64,000 nucleotides of DNA, from the NCBI GenBank assembly GCA_015143295.1, contig CM026574.1, forward strand, positions 14,634,938-14,698,937, written 5' to 3'. Source of the stretch: Tetracentron sinense. Its lineage: Eukaryota; Streptophyta; Magnoliopsida; Trochodendrales; Trochodendraceae. Below are positions 46,460-57,962 of the stretch, one piece after another; position 1 is the first letter of the stretch, and each line of letters begins with the position of its first letter. The notes under the pieces are model-generated. The model was given only the letters and a program-made list of their open reading frames with translations. It did not search any database and was not told the DNA's origin. The position numbers were made by a program, and so were the translations under genes.

Positions 46460-49090
46460 GAAAAATGGATTTTAGTTTGTCATAATGAGGTATTGAAAGG
46501 AAAAAATCCTGTACACGCCACACGTCTATAGCTGCTTAGTTGGTAGAGGAATGTTAGCAAAACTCCACCTGTGAATGAGTCTGAGGGGGCGGGTGTGCAC
46601 CCTGCAATAAGCTCCGATGATAAAGTCAGTATAAGGCACAAGCACATGAACATATGAACATAACAGTATAAAGATACTTATCGTGAGGTCACTGGGTATA
46701 TGCACTTGAGGACGAGCTCTAGTGTTATGCTCTTGAGATTGTAGCTCAGGAGGTACAAAGAATATGGCTCAGACAACATAACTCGGATAAGGCACAGACA
46801 ACGTAGCTCGGATAAGGCACAGACAACGTAGCTCTGACAACGTAACTCTGACAACGTAGCTCGGACAAGGCACAGACAACGTAGCTCTGACAAGGCAGCT
46901 CGGATAAGGCACAAACAGCGTAGCTCTGACAACGTAACTCTGATAACGTAGCTCGGACAAGGCACAGACAACATAGCTCTGACAACGTAACTCTGATAAC
47001 GTAGCTCGGACAAGGCACATGCAACGTAGCTCGGATAAGGCACAGACAACGTAACTCTGACAACGTAACCCTGATAACGTAACTCGGACAAGGCACAGAC
47101 AACATAGCTCTGACAACGTAACTCTAATAACGTAGCTCGGATAAGGCACAGACAACATAGCTCTGACAAGGCACAGACAACATATACGTTGTGCATCAGA
47201 CAACGGGTACCTTGTGCAACTCAAAACAGACAACGAGCTCAGCACTACTCATAACAGACAACGCGACAACGGATTCGGCACTATTCATGGCCTATTTGAG
47301 AGAATCCGGTGACCATAATAGATTGTGAGGCCATAAAGAGCATCAAGTAGCTGGATAACACCAAAGGAAAATGAGAGTGGCCGCCTGCATAGCCCTTCGG
47401 GGTAGGGGTGTGAATGACTCAAGCTTCTCAGATCTCCATCTTCTTGTTCTTCTTCTGCCCTTTATTTCCTCTCTTGCCTTCCGCACCATCCTTTATTCTT
47501 TCTGGTGATTCTTGCTTATTTATAGGCATTTGGAGTCATCATGACTTGTGTAGTCATGATGAGGTCACCTGTTAGACAACACTCAAGAGAGCCAGCACAT
47601 AGCCCAAGTGGGCTTATGTCGGCTAAATTGTTAGAATTTGTTAGCATAAGAAATTCCTATTTTACCCCTTCTTTTTACTCATTTTTACGAATTTTATCCC
47701 TTACAGGTATAATGAAGTTCCATTAGGCCTACCTACAAGGTCTCATTGGCTCACAATGACAGAATTTGATGACTCAACCATCAAAAAATGGTGTTGCCTG
47801 AATTTTATTGCTTTAATATCGTTGCTTGTAGATCTCGGTTGATTGGCTTATCAAATCAATTGTGCGACCGAGCCAATAAACATATCTCCATGTTGCAACA
47901 TAGAGGGGAAGTGGGAGAATTTCTCCCCTATGGCGTGGGCCGAAAATTTCCTCTCCCAAGGGGTAGGAGACATTCTAGTCCTCAATCATCACTTTCGTAA
48001 TTGTGATCTAATGGAGATGAGATGGATAAAGTTGGCCAATCTCATCATAAAAGGGGATAAGGCTTGATAAAAATTTACATACAAAAATAAGTACGGGGAA
48101 CAAAATTGGAACCATCTTGTATAAGTCGACGTCATACGCACTGAAAATGTGCGTAAATAGACCGCTCTCTTTTTACTGTTTCTTTACTTTTATGCGTTAA
48201 TATGTTTCTAGAATTGACATTTTAATTGGAATGGCAGGGTGTAGTTGTTACTGCGATCACATACTGGTTACAAGTTTGGTCCATAGAGAAGAAAGGCCCT
48301 GTTTTCACATCTCTGTTCACTCCATTAGCACTTCTGTTAACAGCCATCTCCTCAGCATTCTTGTGGAAGGAGAGATTGCACTGGGGAAGGTCCTAATATA
48401 ATTATCTTTATGCGTAATTACATCAGTTCAAAAAATTCCTTTCTCAAAGTAGTTTAAGGGCTTGTTTGGCTTAAACTCATTTGAGAAGGAAAAGATTTCT
48501 TCATAATAACTTGTAAAAAAAATATTTAAAAAAAATTGGGACTTTCCACAAAAGCTAGTTAGGACAACTTCCCCTAAAAGCTAATATTTCGACTTTTTAT
48601 GACTTTTGACTCTTGGAGAAGTCAGTCTCTTAAGTACCAAACCAAACAACATTTTAACTGACTTTTGACTGATCAAGAGCCAAAAGTCACTACAAGTCAA
48701 TTTAGACGTGTATCCAAACACTACCTCAGAGTTTTTGTTTCCGAATGATATCGAATAACTCATATCAGCCTATGACATTACTATGCTCTGTAGCTGTGAG
48801 CCTCTGATCATGATTACCATCTAATCTGTGGACTCTCAACCACAAGATGGTCTATCAGGTGGTGGGGTTTCTCATAATCTATGTCTGAAGAGTAGTGGAT
48901 CATTAAATAAATTATTTAATTTAAATTTATTCAATTTTTTTTTTGCAGTGTTGGTGGGGTTTTATTGCTAGTGGTGGGCCTCTACTGTGTTTTGTGGGGC
49001 AAGAACAAAGAAGAGGGCACAGTTGAAAGAAATGAACAAAGACAAGAGACAAAAGAGGAAATTGTATTGGAGTGTATTACACATCAGTAA
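44785..49090 (+). CDS. WAT1-related EamA/DMT-family transporter, seven exons
   Basis: Exons: 44785-44957, 45057-45119, 45222-45338, 45448-45700, 45802-45960, 48238-48389 and 48949-49090 (stop TAA). All introns are GT-AG and the frame is continuous, giving 352 residues. The start is METQKPYLAMFFIQ; the TTG-initiated extension upstream is not needed. Visible landmarks: KAAIDKGMNPFVFVVYRQAFG, ERKKAPPLSYNLLCR, LYYVALNYTSATFAAATT, GSLIMLSANTAWSLWLILQ, YWLQVWSIEKKGPVF and LWKERLHWGSVGG. These are the two EamA repeats of the plant nodulin MtN21/WAT1 group, predicted to have ten membrane helices; members move auxin, amino acids or related metabolites across plasma membrane or tonoplast, and the substrate here is unknown. 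The exon 6 donor (AG|GTCCTA) is weak. Intron 5 is 2.3 kb and contains an LTR-like insertion; intron 6 holds a MITE. No disabling lesion was seen. Confidence 0.93.
46551..47577 (-). mobile_element. LTR-like insertion in WAT1-type intron 5
   Basis: On the minus strand it can be read as an LTR: TGTCTAACAGG at the start, TATAAATAAGC (about 47516-47526) as TATA box, a GACTTTATCATCGGAGC word near the end (46605-46622) typical of plant LTR 3' regions, and GCTAACA at 46551. No coding and no second LTR were found. The target duplication is not clear, so the ends are approximate. It lies antisense to the host gene. Confidence 0.45.
46765..47180. repeat. Composite 14/25 bp minisatellite
   Basis: Two unit types alternate: B, GTAGCTCTGACAAC (14 bp), and A, GTAGCTCGGAxAAGGCACAG plus ACAAC (25 bp, equal to B with an 11 bp insertion). 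About 24 units occur in orders such as A-A-B-B-A-B. All three minus-strand frames stay open across it, because the units lack stop codons and neither length is a multiple of three. It lies inside the LTR-like insertion. Confidence 0.9.
48458..48726. mobile_element. MITE family M2 copy 2, in WAT1-type intron 6
   Basis: GGGCTTGTTTGG to CCAAACACTACCTC, with the interior words TTCCACAAAAGCTAGTTAGG and GACTTTTGACT shared with 43120-43346. It lies wholly in intron 6 (48390-48948), leaving the splice sites untouched. Confidence 0.7.
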
Positions 49091-49429
49091 GTGATGAGAT
49101 GGGAATTTCCTCGTGCGGTGGTTCAAAGGCAATGTAATGCTTCCATTATGTGCGTAGTTTGCATGATATTGCGTGCATCCTGATCCAAATAGGTGGGGGA
49201 CACCCGGAATCATAGAAAAGAAAAAGAAGTCAAAGTAACATTTATTTTTGCCCCTCCAAAAAAAAAAAAAAAATCGTTTGTAAGGAGTGAAATTTTCATT
49301 TTTCCTGCTAGCTGTACATTTCTAAGTGGATGTAATGAATTTTCCTGTTTCAAATTAAGGGTTCATCTCTAAATCAATTTTTATGGGGGTATATTTCAGC
49401 TTCTGTTCTTGTAATTAGTGAGCGGTTAT

Positions 49430-49575
49430 AACTGGATTTGGTGAATCCGGTTATGCCCGTGTCCCTTTTGACACCCCTAAACCTTAGGGGAGGTGAATCT
49501 TAACCACACTTAAGAGATGTCAAAAGGGACATGTGGGACCTCAGTGGCATAACCGGATTCACCAAATCCGACTCC
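49430..49575. repeat. Short FB foldback copy
   Basis: A palindrome of about 146 bp: GGATTTGGTGAATCCGGTTA on the left, TAACCGGATTCACCAAATCC on the right. Inner arms are TGTCCCTTTTGACACCCC and TGTCAAAAGGGACATGTG. The A/T centre is missing, which makes it the most compact FB copy. Confidence 0.8.
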
Positions 49576-50143
49576 ATCCCTGGTTTCCTCCATGCGAGGT
49601 ATCCCTCTTAGCCGCAAAGCATGGAAACTTTTATGAGTCCTGAGAAGCTAAGTGTCTCCGTGTCTTTTTTAACTCTGTTTAATCATGGTTAAATTTTACT
49701 AAATTAAAATAAGTATTTTTGTTTATGGTTTTTTTTAAAAATCATGGTTAGATTGCTTAATCCTAATGAGTTAACAGCAGTTGATGGATGGATGGTAAAA
49801 AATGGGTTTTGTCCAATTAGGACCCTGGGTCAGTTTTCCATTATTTCCCAACTTTTATTATCAAACAAAAGGTAAAACATAGAAACTTTTATTACCGAAC
49901 AAAGGAAAAAAATGGAAACTTTTTGAATTGGAAGAGTATGCTTAGCATCCATCTTTATTTAATTATAAAAAAGGGATGAGAGTACAGAAATTATTCTACT
50001 GTAGTAAACAGAAAAAACTTAATAAAAAACAGAAGAACACCTAGACCTGAAAACCAAAGTTTACATGGCCGCAAGTACATACTATAAACCCCATCTGATA
50101 TAAATCAATTATCCAATATTGCTAAAATGCCCCATCAAAACTT
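49576..50143. other. Intergenic and 3' UTR of the MADS gene
   Basis: It holds an AAxCATGGTTA FB-like arm at 49680-49750. The last part before 50144 would be the 3' UTR of the minus-strand MADS gene; AATAAA-like TTTATT is at 49957. Confidence 0.35.
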
Positions 50144-51067
50144 CTAAATTCTAACCATCTGGTGCTTCCTCTGAAAATCCTGGAAATCACAGAGTTCATT
50201 GAAATGAGAAGGAAGCATCTGAGATGAAACGCTTGGCATCACCGGATACTGCAAATACGGTCCCATTGACTGCACACCGGGCGCACAATAGCACGTAGAC
50301 TGTCCTGGAATATTGCTGAATTCCATCTTCTCAAATGTCCCAAATGGAGAATTAGAATAAACTGGACCTTCTAATGCTGGATAATAATGGTGGTTGTTGC
50401 TGGACCCGCCATTGAATTGGGTGCAATATTCCACTCCGTTCATCATCGGAGCTGCCATGGAACTGCCATTGAACATAAGCATCTGATCATATGGATAATC
50501 CGTCGGAAAAATGTGATCTTGTGGTTTCACCCAACAAATTGGCTGCTGTTGCTGATGATGCTGTTGTTGCTGCAGCAGTAAACCTTGTTTCCCCTTCATT
50601 GATCCAATTCTAGTTTTCAAATATTCCAGCTTTCTATTCAATGAAAAAATCAATTGCCTCAATTCATCCTCAGTACTGAAAATATTGATATCATCGTCGC
50701 ATGTTTGTAGAGAGTAGTCAGTTTCATTGTTCTTCTGTAGCAATTTAGATAGTTCCTCTTCGGCCTTCTTTTTCCGGTCCTCGAAGAAATTAGAGAGATT
50801 CAGGTTTCGCTTCTCGCGTTCTTCCTTGCTGTGATCTTTATACCGGTTGATAATTCGCAGGATTTCATTGGAATTCTCCGGCCATATCTCCGGCTCAGCC
50901 GGACGGTCACCGTGTTTGGGCCCGAATATTATCAAGCAAGCATCGACGTCGCAGAGCGTAGAAAACTCGTAACTCTTCTTCTTCAAGCCCTTCTTTCGCT
51001 TCTGGAACGTTGTGTTCCGAGATTTTTCCTTGCTTATGAGCTCCAAATTGAGTTTTGCACGACCCAT
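50144..51067 (-). CDS. Type I (M-type) MADS-box transcription factor
   Basis: An intronless coding region of 307 residues. Residues 1-60 are a MADS domain (MGRAKLNLELISKEKSRNTT, then FQKRKKGLKKK and CDVDACLIIFGP) that binds CArG-like DNA. The following PEIWP word is typical of plant type I proteins. Residues 80-160 are charged and helical, with a short coiled coil in place of a K domain. A glutamine tract lies at 166-175 and a long Asn/Ser/Pro-rich tail follows. Type I factors act mainly in female gametophyte, endosperm and seed; the Mbeta/Mgamma assignment is not certain. A 5'-UTR intron (51101-51518 on the minus strand, GTAATT donor, AACCAG acceptor) is unusual for type I genes, which are mostly intronless. 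The ATG at 51067 begins the MADS domain directly, fixing the start. Confidence 0.93.
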   Translation of the reverse strand: MGRAKLNLELISKEKSRNTTFQKRKKGLKKKSYEFSTLCDVDACLIIFGPKHGDRPAEPEIWPENSNEILRIINRYKDHSKEEREKRNLNLSNFFEDRKKKAEEELSKLLQKNNETDYSLQTCDDDINIFSTEDELRQLIFSLNRKLEYLKTRIGSMKGKQGLLLQQQQHHQQQQPICWVKPQDHIFPTDYPYDQMLMFNGSSMAAPMMNGVEYCTQFNGGSSNNHHYYPALEGPVYSNSPFGTFEKMEFSNIPGQSTCYCAPGVQSMGPYLQYPVMPSVSSQMLPSHFNELCDFQDFQRKHQMVRI

Positions 51068-51100
51068 CTTGTGTTTGAAGAGTAGTGTGGTTATTCAGAC

Positions 51101-51581
51101 CTGGTTAGATCATGAGAAAGGAAAATTAGCAATAGAATGATCTAGCCATTTCAATCTTCAAAGTTTAAACCCATACCCATTTATTTAGATTGATTCAGAA
51201 AAATATTATTATCGAAAACCATCTCAGAATTTCATGAAACCCATCAGTTTCTAATCGTTCCGCATTACTAGAGAGAACAAAAACAGAACAATTTTATCGA
51301 AAACCATCTCAGAATTTATTTCATGATCAAGAACAGTTTAATCGTTTAAGAACAAAATAAAGAAAAACCCATCTCATCAAAATTCAAATAAAACCATCGA
51401 TTTTGATACTAACTGAAATGCAAGAAGGCAAGAAAAAAAAAGATCGAATTCAAGAAACAAACTTCAAGATCGAATTCAAGAAAGAAAGGAAAAAAAAAAA
51501 GCCGAACAAGGAAATTACCTTGGATCTCCTCAACGGATGAAACTAAAACCTAGCTCAACGTGTTTTATTGCACTATATAAA
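51101..51581 (-). promoter_or_regulatory. 5' UTR intron and TATA box of the MADS gene
   Basis: On the minus strand, TTATATAG at about 51574-51581 is a TATA box. It is followed by a first untranslated exon ending GATCCAAG|GTAATT (51519/51518). The intron ends AACCAG at 51101, and the second exon reaches the ATG 33 bases later. Confidence 0.65.
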
Positions 51582-52301
51582 AGCAAGTCTTCTAAAATAG
51601 AAAGGTTCTTGAAAAGTGACCGTTAGAGTAGATTTGGTCGATACGCAGCAAAATCTTTGTAATATAGAATGTTTTTGATATAGTTCCATTACATTATATA
51701 TTATTTCCACATTTTCTTGATTTTTTTTTCAAAAAATCAAAAATTTGTTATGACCCCTCTATCCTCAATCCATCCGAGTCCGCAGTATTGGTTAGTGGTT
51801 AGTCGCTCTGATGGACTCCATCCGTGTTTTCGGCATCAAGTCAAGCGGTTAAAAATAAGAGATTAAAAATTATTTTATGTTAAATAATCACCTTTGGGAT
51901 GAGAACCAGACGCAATTTTTGGGCTGAGGTGAGTGGCATTTCCGTAGTTTAATGAGACATTATGGGTAATTGATAAAATGGAGTTTCTATTTAAGGAGGT
52001 GAAAGAGAGAGAGAGAGGTGAAGAGGATAACTGGTTTGGCAATGGTGGTTTTATTACTGATGTCGATGCAGATGGAGGGAGTCGAACCCTCGGCTTATGA
52101 TTGTTACGACGCTTGCTCTACCGGCTGTGTTCAAAGGGACAGTAAGTATCCATCCTCTTAGCTCCAATTTTCTCTATTGTGCGCCCTAGGTATTATACCT
52201 ATCACGAAGATGCCTTAGGGATTTAAATTGTGTGTCCATCTGGGGTAAGGTAGAGATTTGGTGTTTGATTATTATTTCAAAATTTTATTTTAACATTATT
52301 A
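51582..52301. other. Intergenic, no gene seen
   Basis: A GA microsatellite (GAGAGAGAGAGAG) lies at 52003-52016. Otherwise nothing is recognised; the region upstream of the MADS TATA box is presumably its promoter. Confidence 0.3.
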
Positions 52302-52640
52302 CAACCGAGAGTTCAATCGCACCAATCGGCCAACACATCTCTCTTTTAATACTTATTAAATATGATTAAGTTTCTCTAACCTATGGGGTTCAACAATATA
52401 ATTTTAGTTTTCAAAAAAGAATATTTTTAAAAATTAACCATAAAAATTAAAAAAAATTTAACTAGAGTTTAATATTTTTGAATACTTTTTTCTAAAATCT
52501 AAGATTATATTGTTAAACCCTAAGGGTTAGTAAATCTTAACCATGGTTCGGAGAAATTAAAAGGGACACGCGTTGGCCTATGAGTGCGATTGAACTCTAC
52601 CTTATTAGTTCAATTGCAATTGGCTGTGGTTGAGGGTTCT
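52302..52640. repeat. FB-related foldback, diverged
   Basis: Outer arms GAGTTCAATCGCACCAAT and AGTGCGATTGAACTC pair. Inner arms are TGATTAAGTTTCTCTAACC and GGTTAGTAAATCTTAACCA. The outer GTGCGATTGAACTC word is also found in the short Helitrons at 25795 and 28525, linking the families. Confidence 0.6.
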
Positions 52641-52726
52641 CATGGAGTTTTAATAAAAAATAATTTAATAAGTTTGGAGAGTTGAAATGTCTCGCCACTG
52701 TTGACGAGCTGAAATGCTCTCCCTAT

Positions 52727-53366
52727 CACGGGCAGAGCCAGGGGGCGGGGAGGGGCCATGGCCCCCCCAAAATTTTTGGGGTCCCTTGTTGTTTTGGTAT
52801 GAATTAGTGGACCCTTTAGACAATTTTTAATTTTTTTTAGTGTAATGGCCCCCCCAAATTTTTTTGTTTTATATATATAGTGCCCCCCCTCTCCAATTTT
52901 TTTGTCATATATATAGTGGGCCCTCCAATGGAGTCCGGTTATACCCTTTAGGTCGCCACATATCCCTATTGACATCCCTTACATCCTTTAATTATGGTTA
53001 AAATTCACTTACTCTTAGGGTTCAGGGTTCACCTACTTATCTTTGGTTTTTAGAAAAAAATATTAATTTTTTTTTAACCTTAGTAGTTAGTGAATTTTAA
53101 CTAGAATTTGTAAAAAAATCGATATTTTTTGAAAAAACCAAGTATAGGTGGAGTGAATCTTAACCACAGTTAAGGGGTATCAATAGGACACTTGGCGACC
53201 TCAATGACATTACTGGGAAAAAAACTTCTCAAAATATAAAAATTACCCTAATTTTTTTTTTCTCGGATTATGCCCCCGAACCCCCAAGTTTCATATCCTC
53301 AAATCCATTAATTTTTTATCCATGTATTTCAGCCCCTCCAATGAAAAATTCTTGGCTCCGCCCCTA
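52727..53366. mobile_element. hAT-type element (GGAGCCA family) with nested FB copy
   Basis: A perfect 8 bp duplication CTCCCTAT occurs at 52719-52726 and 53367-53374. The ends CACGGGCAGAGCCAG and TTGGCTCCGCCCCTA pair. Internal GGCCCCCCCAAAATTTTT words repeat. An FB foldback occupies about 52929-53215. No transposase was found. Confidence 0.85.
52929..53215. repeat. FB foldback nested in hAT-type element
   Basis: The left arm GGAGTCCGGTTATACCC, TTAATTATGGTTAAAATTCA, CTTTGGTTTTTAGAAAAA and the right arm AAAACCAAGTATAGG, GTGAATCTTAACCACAGTTA, ACTTGGCGACCTCAATG match the family. Confidence 0.75.
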
Positions 53367-53636
53367 CTCCCTATTCTGACGTTGTACTTTAAGGAGCCTA
53401 TTGGAGCATTTTTTTCCCTATCCAACTCACTAAACAGACCAAGGGAGCTAGTTTAGGGAAGTCTTGCAGATGCTATAAGATTATGGTCACTTAAAATAAT
53501 GAAATAACATCTTATAATATAAGATCTCACAACTTATAAATAGATTGTCGTTGCAAGTAGGATTAGTCGTAATCTTGAGCTTCGGACACCCCACGTTTAT
53601 CAAAAAAAAAAAATTGATAACATTCTTCAAAGTGAG

Positions 53637-53894
53637 CAAGGACGGAGCCACATGGGGCTGAGTACCCCCCCTCGAAATTTTGAACATAAAAAATAAAATC
53701 CTATAGTACTCCTAGGGCCTTTGGAGCTAGAGGGGCGGAGCCCGCCCCCCCCAAAACTTATGAGAAAAAATAAATAAATTCCTTACAAACAGACGCAATA
53801 GCCGATGAACTTAGCCCTCATTTTCTTTACAAGGGATACGCCCTGAACCCTCATTGTCATCCCCCCTTCTAAGAGAGTCCTGGCTCTGCCCCTG
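53637..53894. mobile_element. Short hAT-type element, GGAGCCA family
   Basis: The ends CAAGGACGGAGCCA and TGGCTCTGCCCCTG pair. The flanks AAAGTGAG (53629-53636) and AACGTGAG (53895-53902) match at 7 of 8 positions. It is a second, 258 bp member of the family at 52727. Confidence 0.75.
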
Positions 53895-53902
53895 AACGTG
53901 AG

Positions 53903-56568
53903 CATAGGGAGGTGTGGACCATAGGCATGTATGACAATAACACTTGTTATTGTGTATGACAATGTACCAAGTGGGGTGCTCAAACATTTTCGTCCCCTTA
54001 AAATTACCCTTATCTTCTCACGACCGGGGGCCTTGCAATTGCATTGTCTAGAAAATAGATAACTATATGCCTTGAAAATGTTTTGTTAAGAATGATTTTT
54101 CTATCAGATTATCATTTATAAGGAGGAAGATGATTAGATATCTATTTTAATAAATAGCACATTAAGTGGATGAATGAAAGAAAAAGAGTGAGTCCCACTT
54201 TTTTAAATTTTGTTTCCCGACGTGGCCTCATAAATGAAGAGTAATCCTACGTGACATCAAGAAGAAGACATTCATGACATTCAAAGGGACATTTTAACTC
54301 TAGTATATAATTCTAGTATAGATTTCTCATATATTTTAAGTTGAAACTTAATTTGGGATCAAATTCCTAATGGATGAAACAATGAGATTATAAAAAAAAA
54401 TATGGTTTACTTAATTGTTGATTGCATATTTGTGGTGGGGATGAGATATGATAATTTTGAGATTAGAGTGGTGATCAGCTTCCTAGATATATAGTTGAAA
54501 CATCTCTGTTTCTTCCTAATTGATTTTGGGTGCAAAAATTGCATGGTTTCAAATATTCGTTTGTTGTAACTTACAAATGTGACCTCTCTCATTAACTCAA
54601 ACTTATTTTCATAATTCATGTGTTTTTATAGATTTTAAATAATTCAGGAGTTTGTATTGCAGGTGACAAAGCAACACAATGACGATTGAAATGTAACTAG
54701 GTGATACATATTGAGGTAATTCTTAAAACCTTTAATGGGCATTTTTTTTTTTAGATTGGTACAATTTGTTTGTTAGAGAGTATAGTCTATTAGTATAGCT
54801 CTTGAAGTCTAATCCCAGTAGCTTTTGGAAATGGTTCTTGAGCAAAATAAATAATTAAATAAAGTTGGATCAAAAGTTGAAGGAACTGATGTAATGTGAA
54901 TGTCATTCCAACAACAAAGCATCTAGCTACTTTGCCTAGTTATGGACCTTCTGATTTATTCTAAAGAGTAGCCAGTAAAAAACTTTTTCATGATCTCCAT
55001 ATTTACCCAACTTTAGAGAAAGCCTTTTAGTGCAACCCTTATTGCTCAGCCGAAGTTTATCGATGGAACAACCTCTATGAACCATCCTTCAGAAAACAAG
55101 AGTTTCGAAGATTACTCAACTAGCTTAATCAGTTGGCTAATGCACTCCTCCACTGTTTCTTGGGGGTATGTGCATGATTTTTTGTGAGTTGTTTTAAGCC
55201 CCAACCACAACATCTTCAAGAACCTTTATCTTTAATACTCTTGATTTAACCAATTGTATTATGTTAAAAATAAAAAATTGAAAACTATGGTCATGTTGTA
55301 CTGGACAATCCCATGACCTCATTTACTTGTCTAAACTAAAATTGTCAATGGTAGCTTACATAATTAAACATTTCTGTATATTGTAAGCCATTTTTGTGCG
55401 GTGGTAATACCAACGCAGAGCGTGAGTTGTACTAGGAAATAAGTTGAACCCATACACATAAAAATGCAGAAAAATAACACTTTATTGGTGCAGATATGAC
55501 ATGAGTTGCTCATAATCAGATTGAATGGAGGATCTTAACCATTCTAGCTAGAGGTAAAACTTGGAGTGTTAAGAAAGAATAAGATTGATGGTGATAGAAA
55601 AATACCTGATGCATTAGGTTGGTTCAAATGAAGCGGAAGTTAGAAGCCACTCTAAGTATGACACGACAAACTCTAATTGGTATATGAGGAAAACATTGAT
55701 TTCCTATGATGTGGGGTCTGGAAAAGGACTATGAAGGTTTGGGAATATTTTATGGATCAGACCGCTTTGTGGAAGAATAGGGTAATACAATCAAATTTTA
55801 GGTGGTGAAAACAGCATATTTGGCAAATTCTGTGAGATGTGCCCTTCCTATACAGAATTACAACCTCCAAAGGAGCATAATCAGTGAGTATATTGTCAGA
55901 TGAAATGAAGGGGTTGAATGAGATGTTACCATCACTCCAGATGTTGAGAACCAGCCTAAGTGGAAAAGCCTAAGGTGACTGCTAGAATGGGCAGCCTAAG
56001 ATGAGTTTGGGGAATCATCAACACTCTCATTGTGAGTGATCTGGTGACTGAAAAGCCCAACTGATGGTTACAAGTTGGAATGGTAGTTGGCTGGTTAGTG
56101 TGTCGATAAATCCTGTTTATGTAGCCCCATAGAGATAAAAGTTTGTATGTTTTCCAAGTCAACATCTTTCTACCCGTGGTTATGAGGCTGAAATGGCAAA
56201 ATGAGATATTGTATCTTGGAATACGGTTCTTTCAACAGTTAATGGGTATTACTTGGAAGCGCTAGGTTTGTTGTGGGAAATGAAATTTTGTTACAGTAAT
56301 TGAGTCATGCATCGTATAATTTGCAATTAGCATCAAAGTAGTTCTCTCTAGGATGAATCTTGAAAGAATTATTGGAACTGTTATTTAAATTTCCATGCAA
56401 GTCTTGTTTGATTACTTCTTATTTTCTCACTTTTTCTCTTTTTTATTTTCTCTTTTCTTGCTCAATATATTTTAAATCAAATACTCCCAATGCAATCTTC
56501 TCCTGGTTGAAACTCTTTCCTTTTTCCATTTTCGAAATTCAACTGCTTGAAGGTGGAGCCGTAGGAAT
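53903..56568. other. Intergenic, no gene seen
   Basis: AT-rich sequence. Open frames up to 81 codons (54407-54619, 55956-56165, 56360-56605) lack domains. The last 100 bases may be upstream exon or intron debris of the ALDH pseudogene. Confidence 0.35.
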
Positions 56569-57087
56569 ACTTTTCCAAGTGTGGACCCTAGGTCAGGAGA
56601 GGTGATTGCTCATTTTGCTGAAGGTGGAGCAAAAGATATTAAATGTGCAGTGTCTGCTGCTCGCAAGGCATTTGACGAGGGACCATGGCCAAAGATGACT
56701 TCTTATGTAATAGTCACTCATCCTTCACATAATGCTGCATATATGTGAAGGATTTCTGGTTTTGAAGTCATTACATTACTCTACAGGATGTGCACTGCTT
56801 TTAGCTCATTAACAGATATGTTGATATTGGACTTACAAGGCATTTGGGTGTTAGACTTGACATTCAAAATGAAGATCAAGTCCTTCATTGATTGATTAAT
56901 GAAAATCATGCCAATAATTCTCTGTAAATATTAGAATCACAGATAATTTTCCACTTTTGATCTGCTTGAAAAGCACAGCGATGAAATTGTAGCACTTGAG
57001 ACTTTGGAAAATGGGAAATCTTACGAAATGGCTAAACAAGCCGAAAAACCAATGCTAATACGTGTATTTCGATATTATGCTGGTGGG
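56569..57087 (+). pseudogene. Aldehyde dehydrogenase (ALDH2-type) pseudogene, two exon fragments
   Basis: Block 1 (56569-56706) reads [20 protein letters not shown] and continues to [18 protein letters not shown], ending where GT follows. Block 2 (56956-57087) reads [20 protein letters not shown] and on to RVFRYYAGG. Both match consecutive parts of the N-terminal NAD-binding half of plant mitochondrial/cytosolic ALDH2. The 250 bp between them sits at an intron position and begins GT, so the copy came from genomic DNA, not mRNA. The catalytic cysteine half is absent, and a stop lies just before block 2. No function is expected. Confidence 0.8.
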
Positions 57088-57962
57088 AGATATGAAAGGA
57101 ATATAATGTTATTAGGAGTATTAGTGTGAATATGAGAAATTTCATGTGACTTTTTTAACTCCAATTGTTGAATGACAAAGATCTTAACATGCTGATATAT
57201 TTTGGTAATTTCATAGAGACGAGAGAAAAAAATATTACCTTCCCCTTAATGGTAACAAGATACCCCTACAATTTTAACTTCGCCATTTAATATCCATGGG
57301 AAAAATTGTCATGTGTGTGTGAGAACTAATGGTACAACCCATTTCCTTGTCTGCCTTATTATTAAAATACTCATTTAAGTTAATTGTCACTAAAAGTACT
57401 CAACATACAATTTTTTGATTTCAGTATCTTTTTCATATCATTTAATGTTATTGTCTTTTAGGCTCTTACCTCCAACTAATTATAAACTCTTAAGGGTGTA
57501 TTTTATTAATGTTATTAAATTTAGTATACTCATTTTATGTTTGATGATCTCAAATCTCAATTTCGATCGGGGTGTTTACTAGTCTATACTATATACTAAA
57601 GAAATAGGACGATGATGTAGCAGCCCTCATTGATCTCCTTTTCCTTTTTATGATGCCACATCATAACCAATTAAAATAAGACATGTGGCAAAAGAAGAGT
57701 AAACACAGCATTTAAAGAGTCCTCTCCTCAATGAAATTTTCTCTTCCATTCTTTCAATCTCAATTGGTTCCCAAGAGAGTTTCTCTTTTAACCACTCCTA
57801 CATCACATCAATATAGCATTTAAAGAGTCCTCTCTTCAATGACTTCTTTTCCCTCTCATACGGTGTCTCTCTTATTAGTTTCTCCACACATCTAATTAAT
57901 TACTACTTAGACATTTTCCAACAAATCAAAGAATCTTCCAAGGAGACTTTTCGTCTCCCAAC
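57088..57962. other. Intergenic, no gene seen
   Basis: The words AGCATTTAAAGAGTCCTCTC occur twice (57709-57728 and 57814-57833). ACTAGTCTATACTATATACTA at about 57578 resembles a Helitron-type end, but no partner end was found. Confidence 0.3.

Noticed and set aside
46678..47245. Long overlapping minus-strand open frames (119-172 codons) rich in LSELRC and YVVCAL words
   Set aside because: They are three frames of one minisatellite without stop codons; there is no start context, domain or splice support.
50387..51085. Plus-strand open frames opposite the MADS gene
   Set aside because: Antisense shadows of a well-supported MADS-box coding region.
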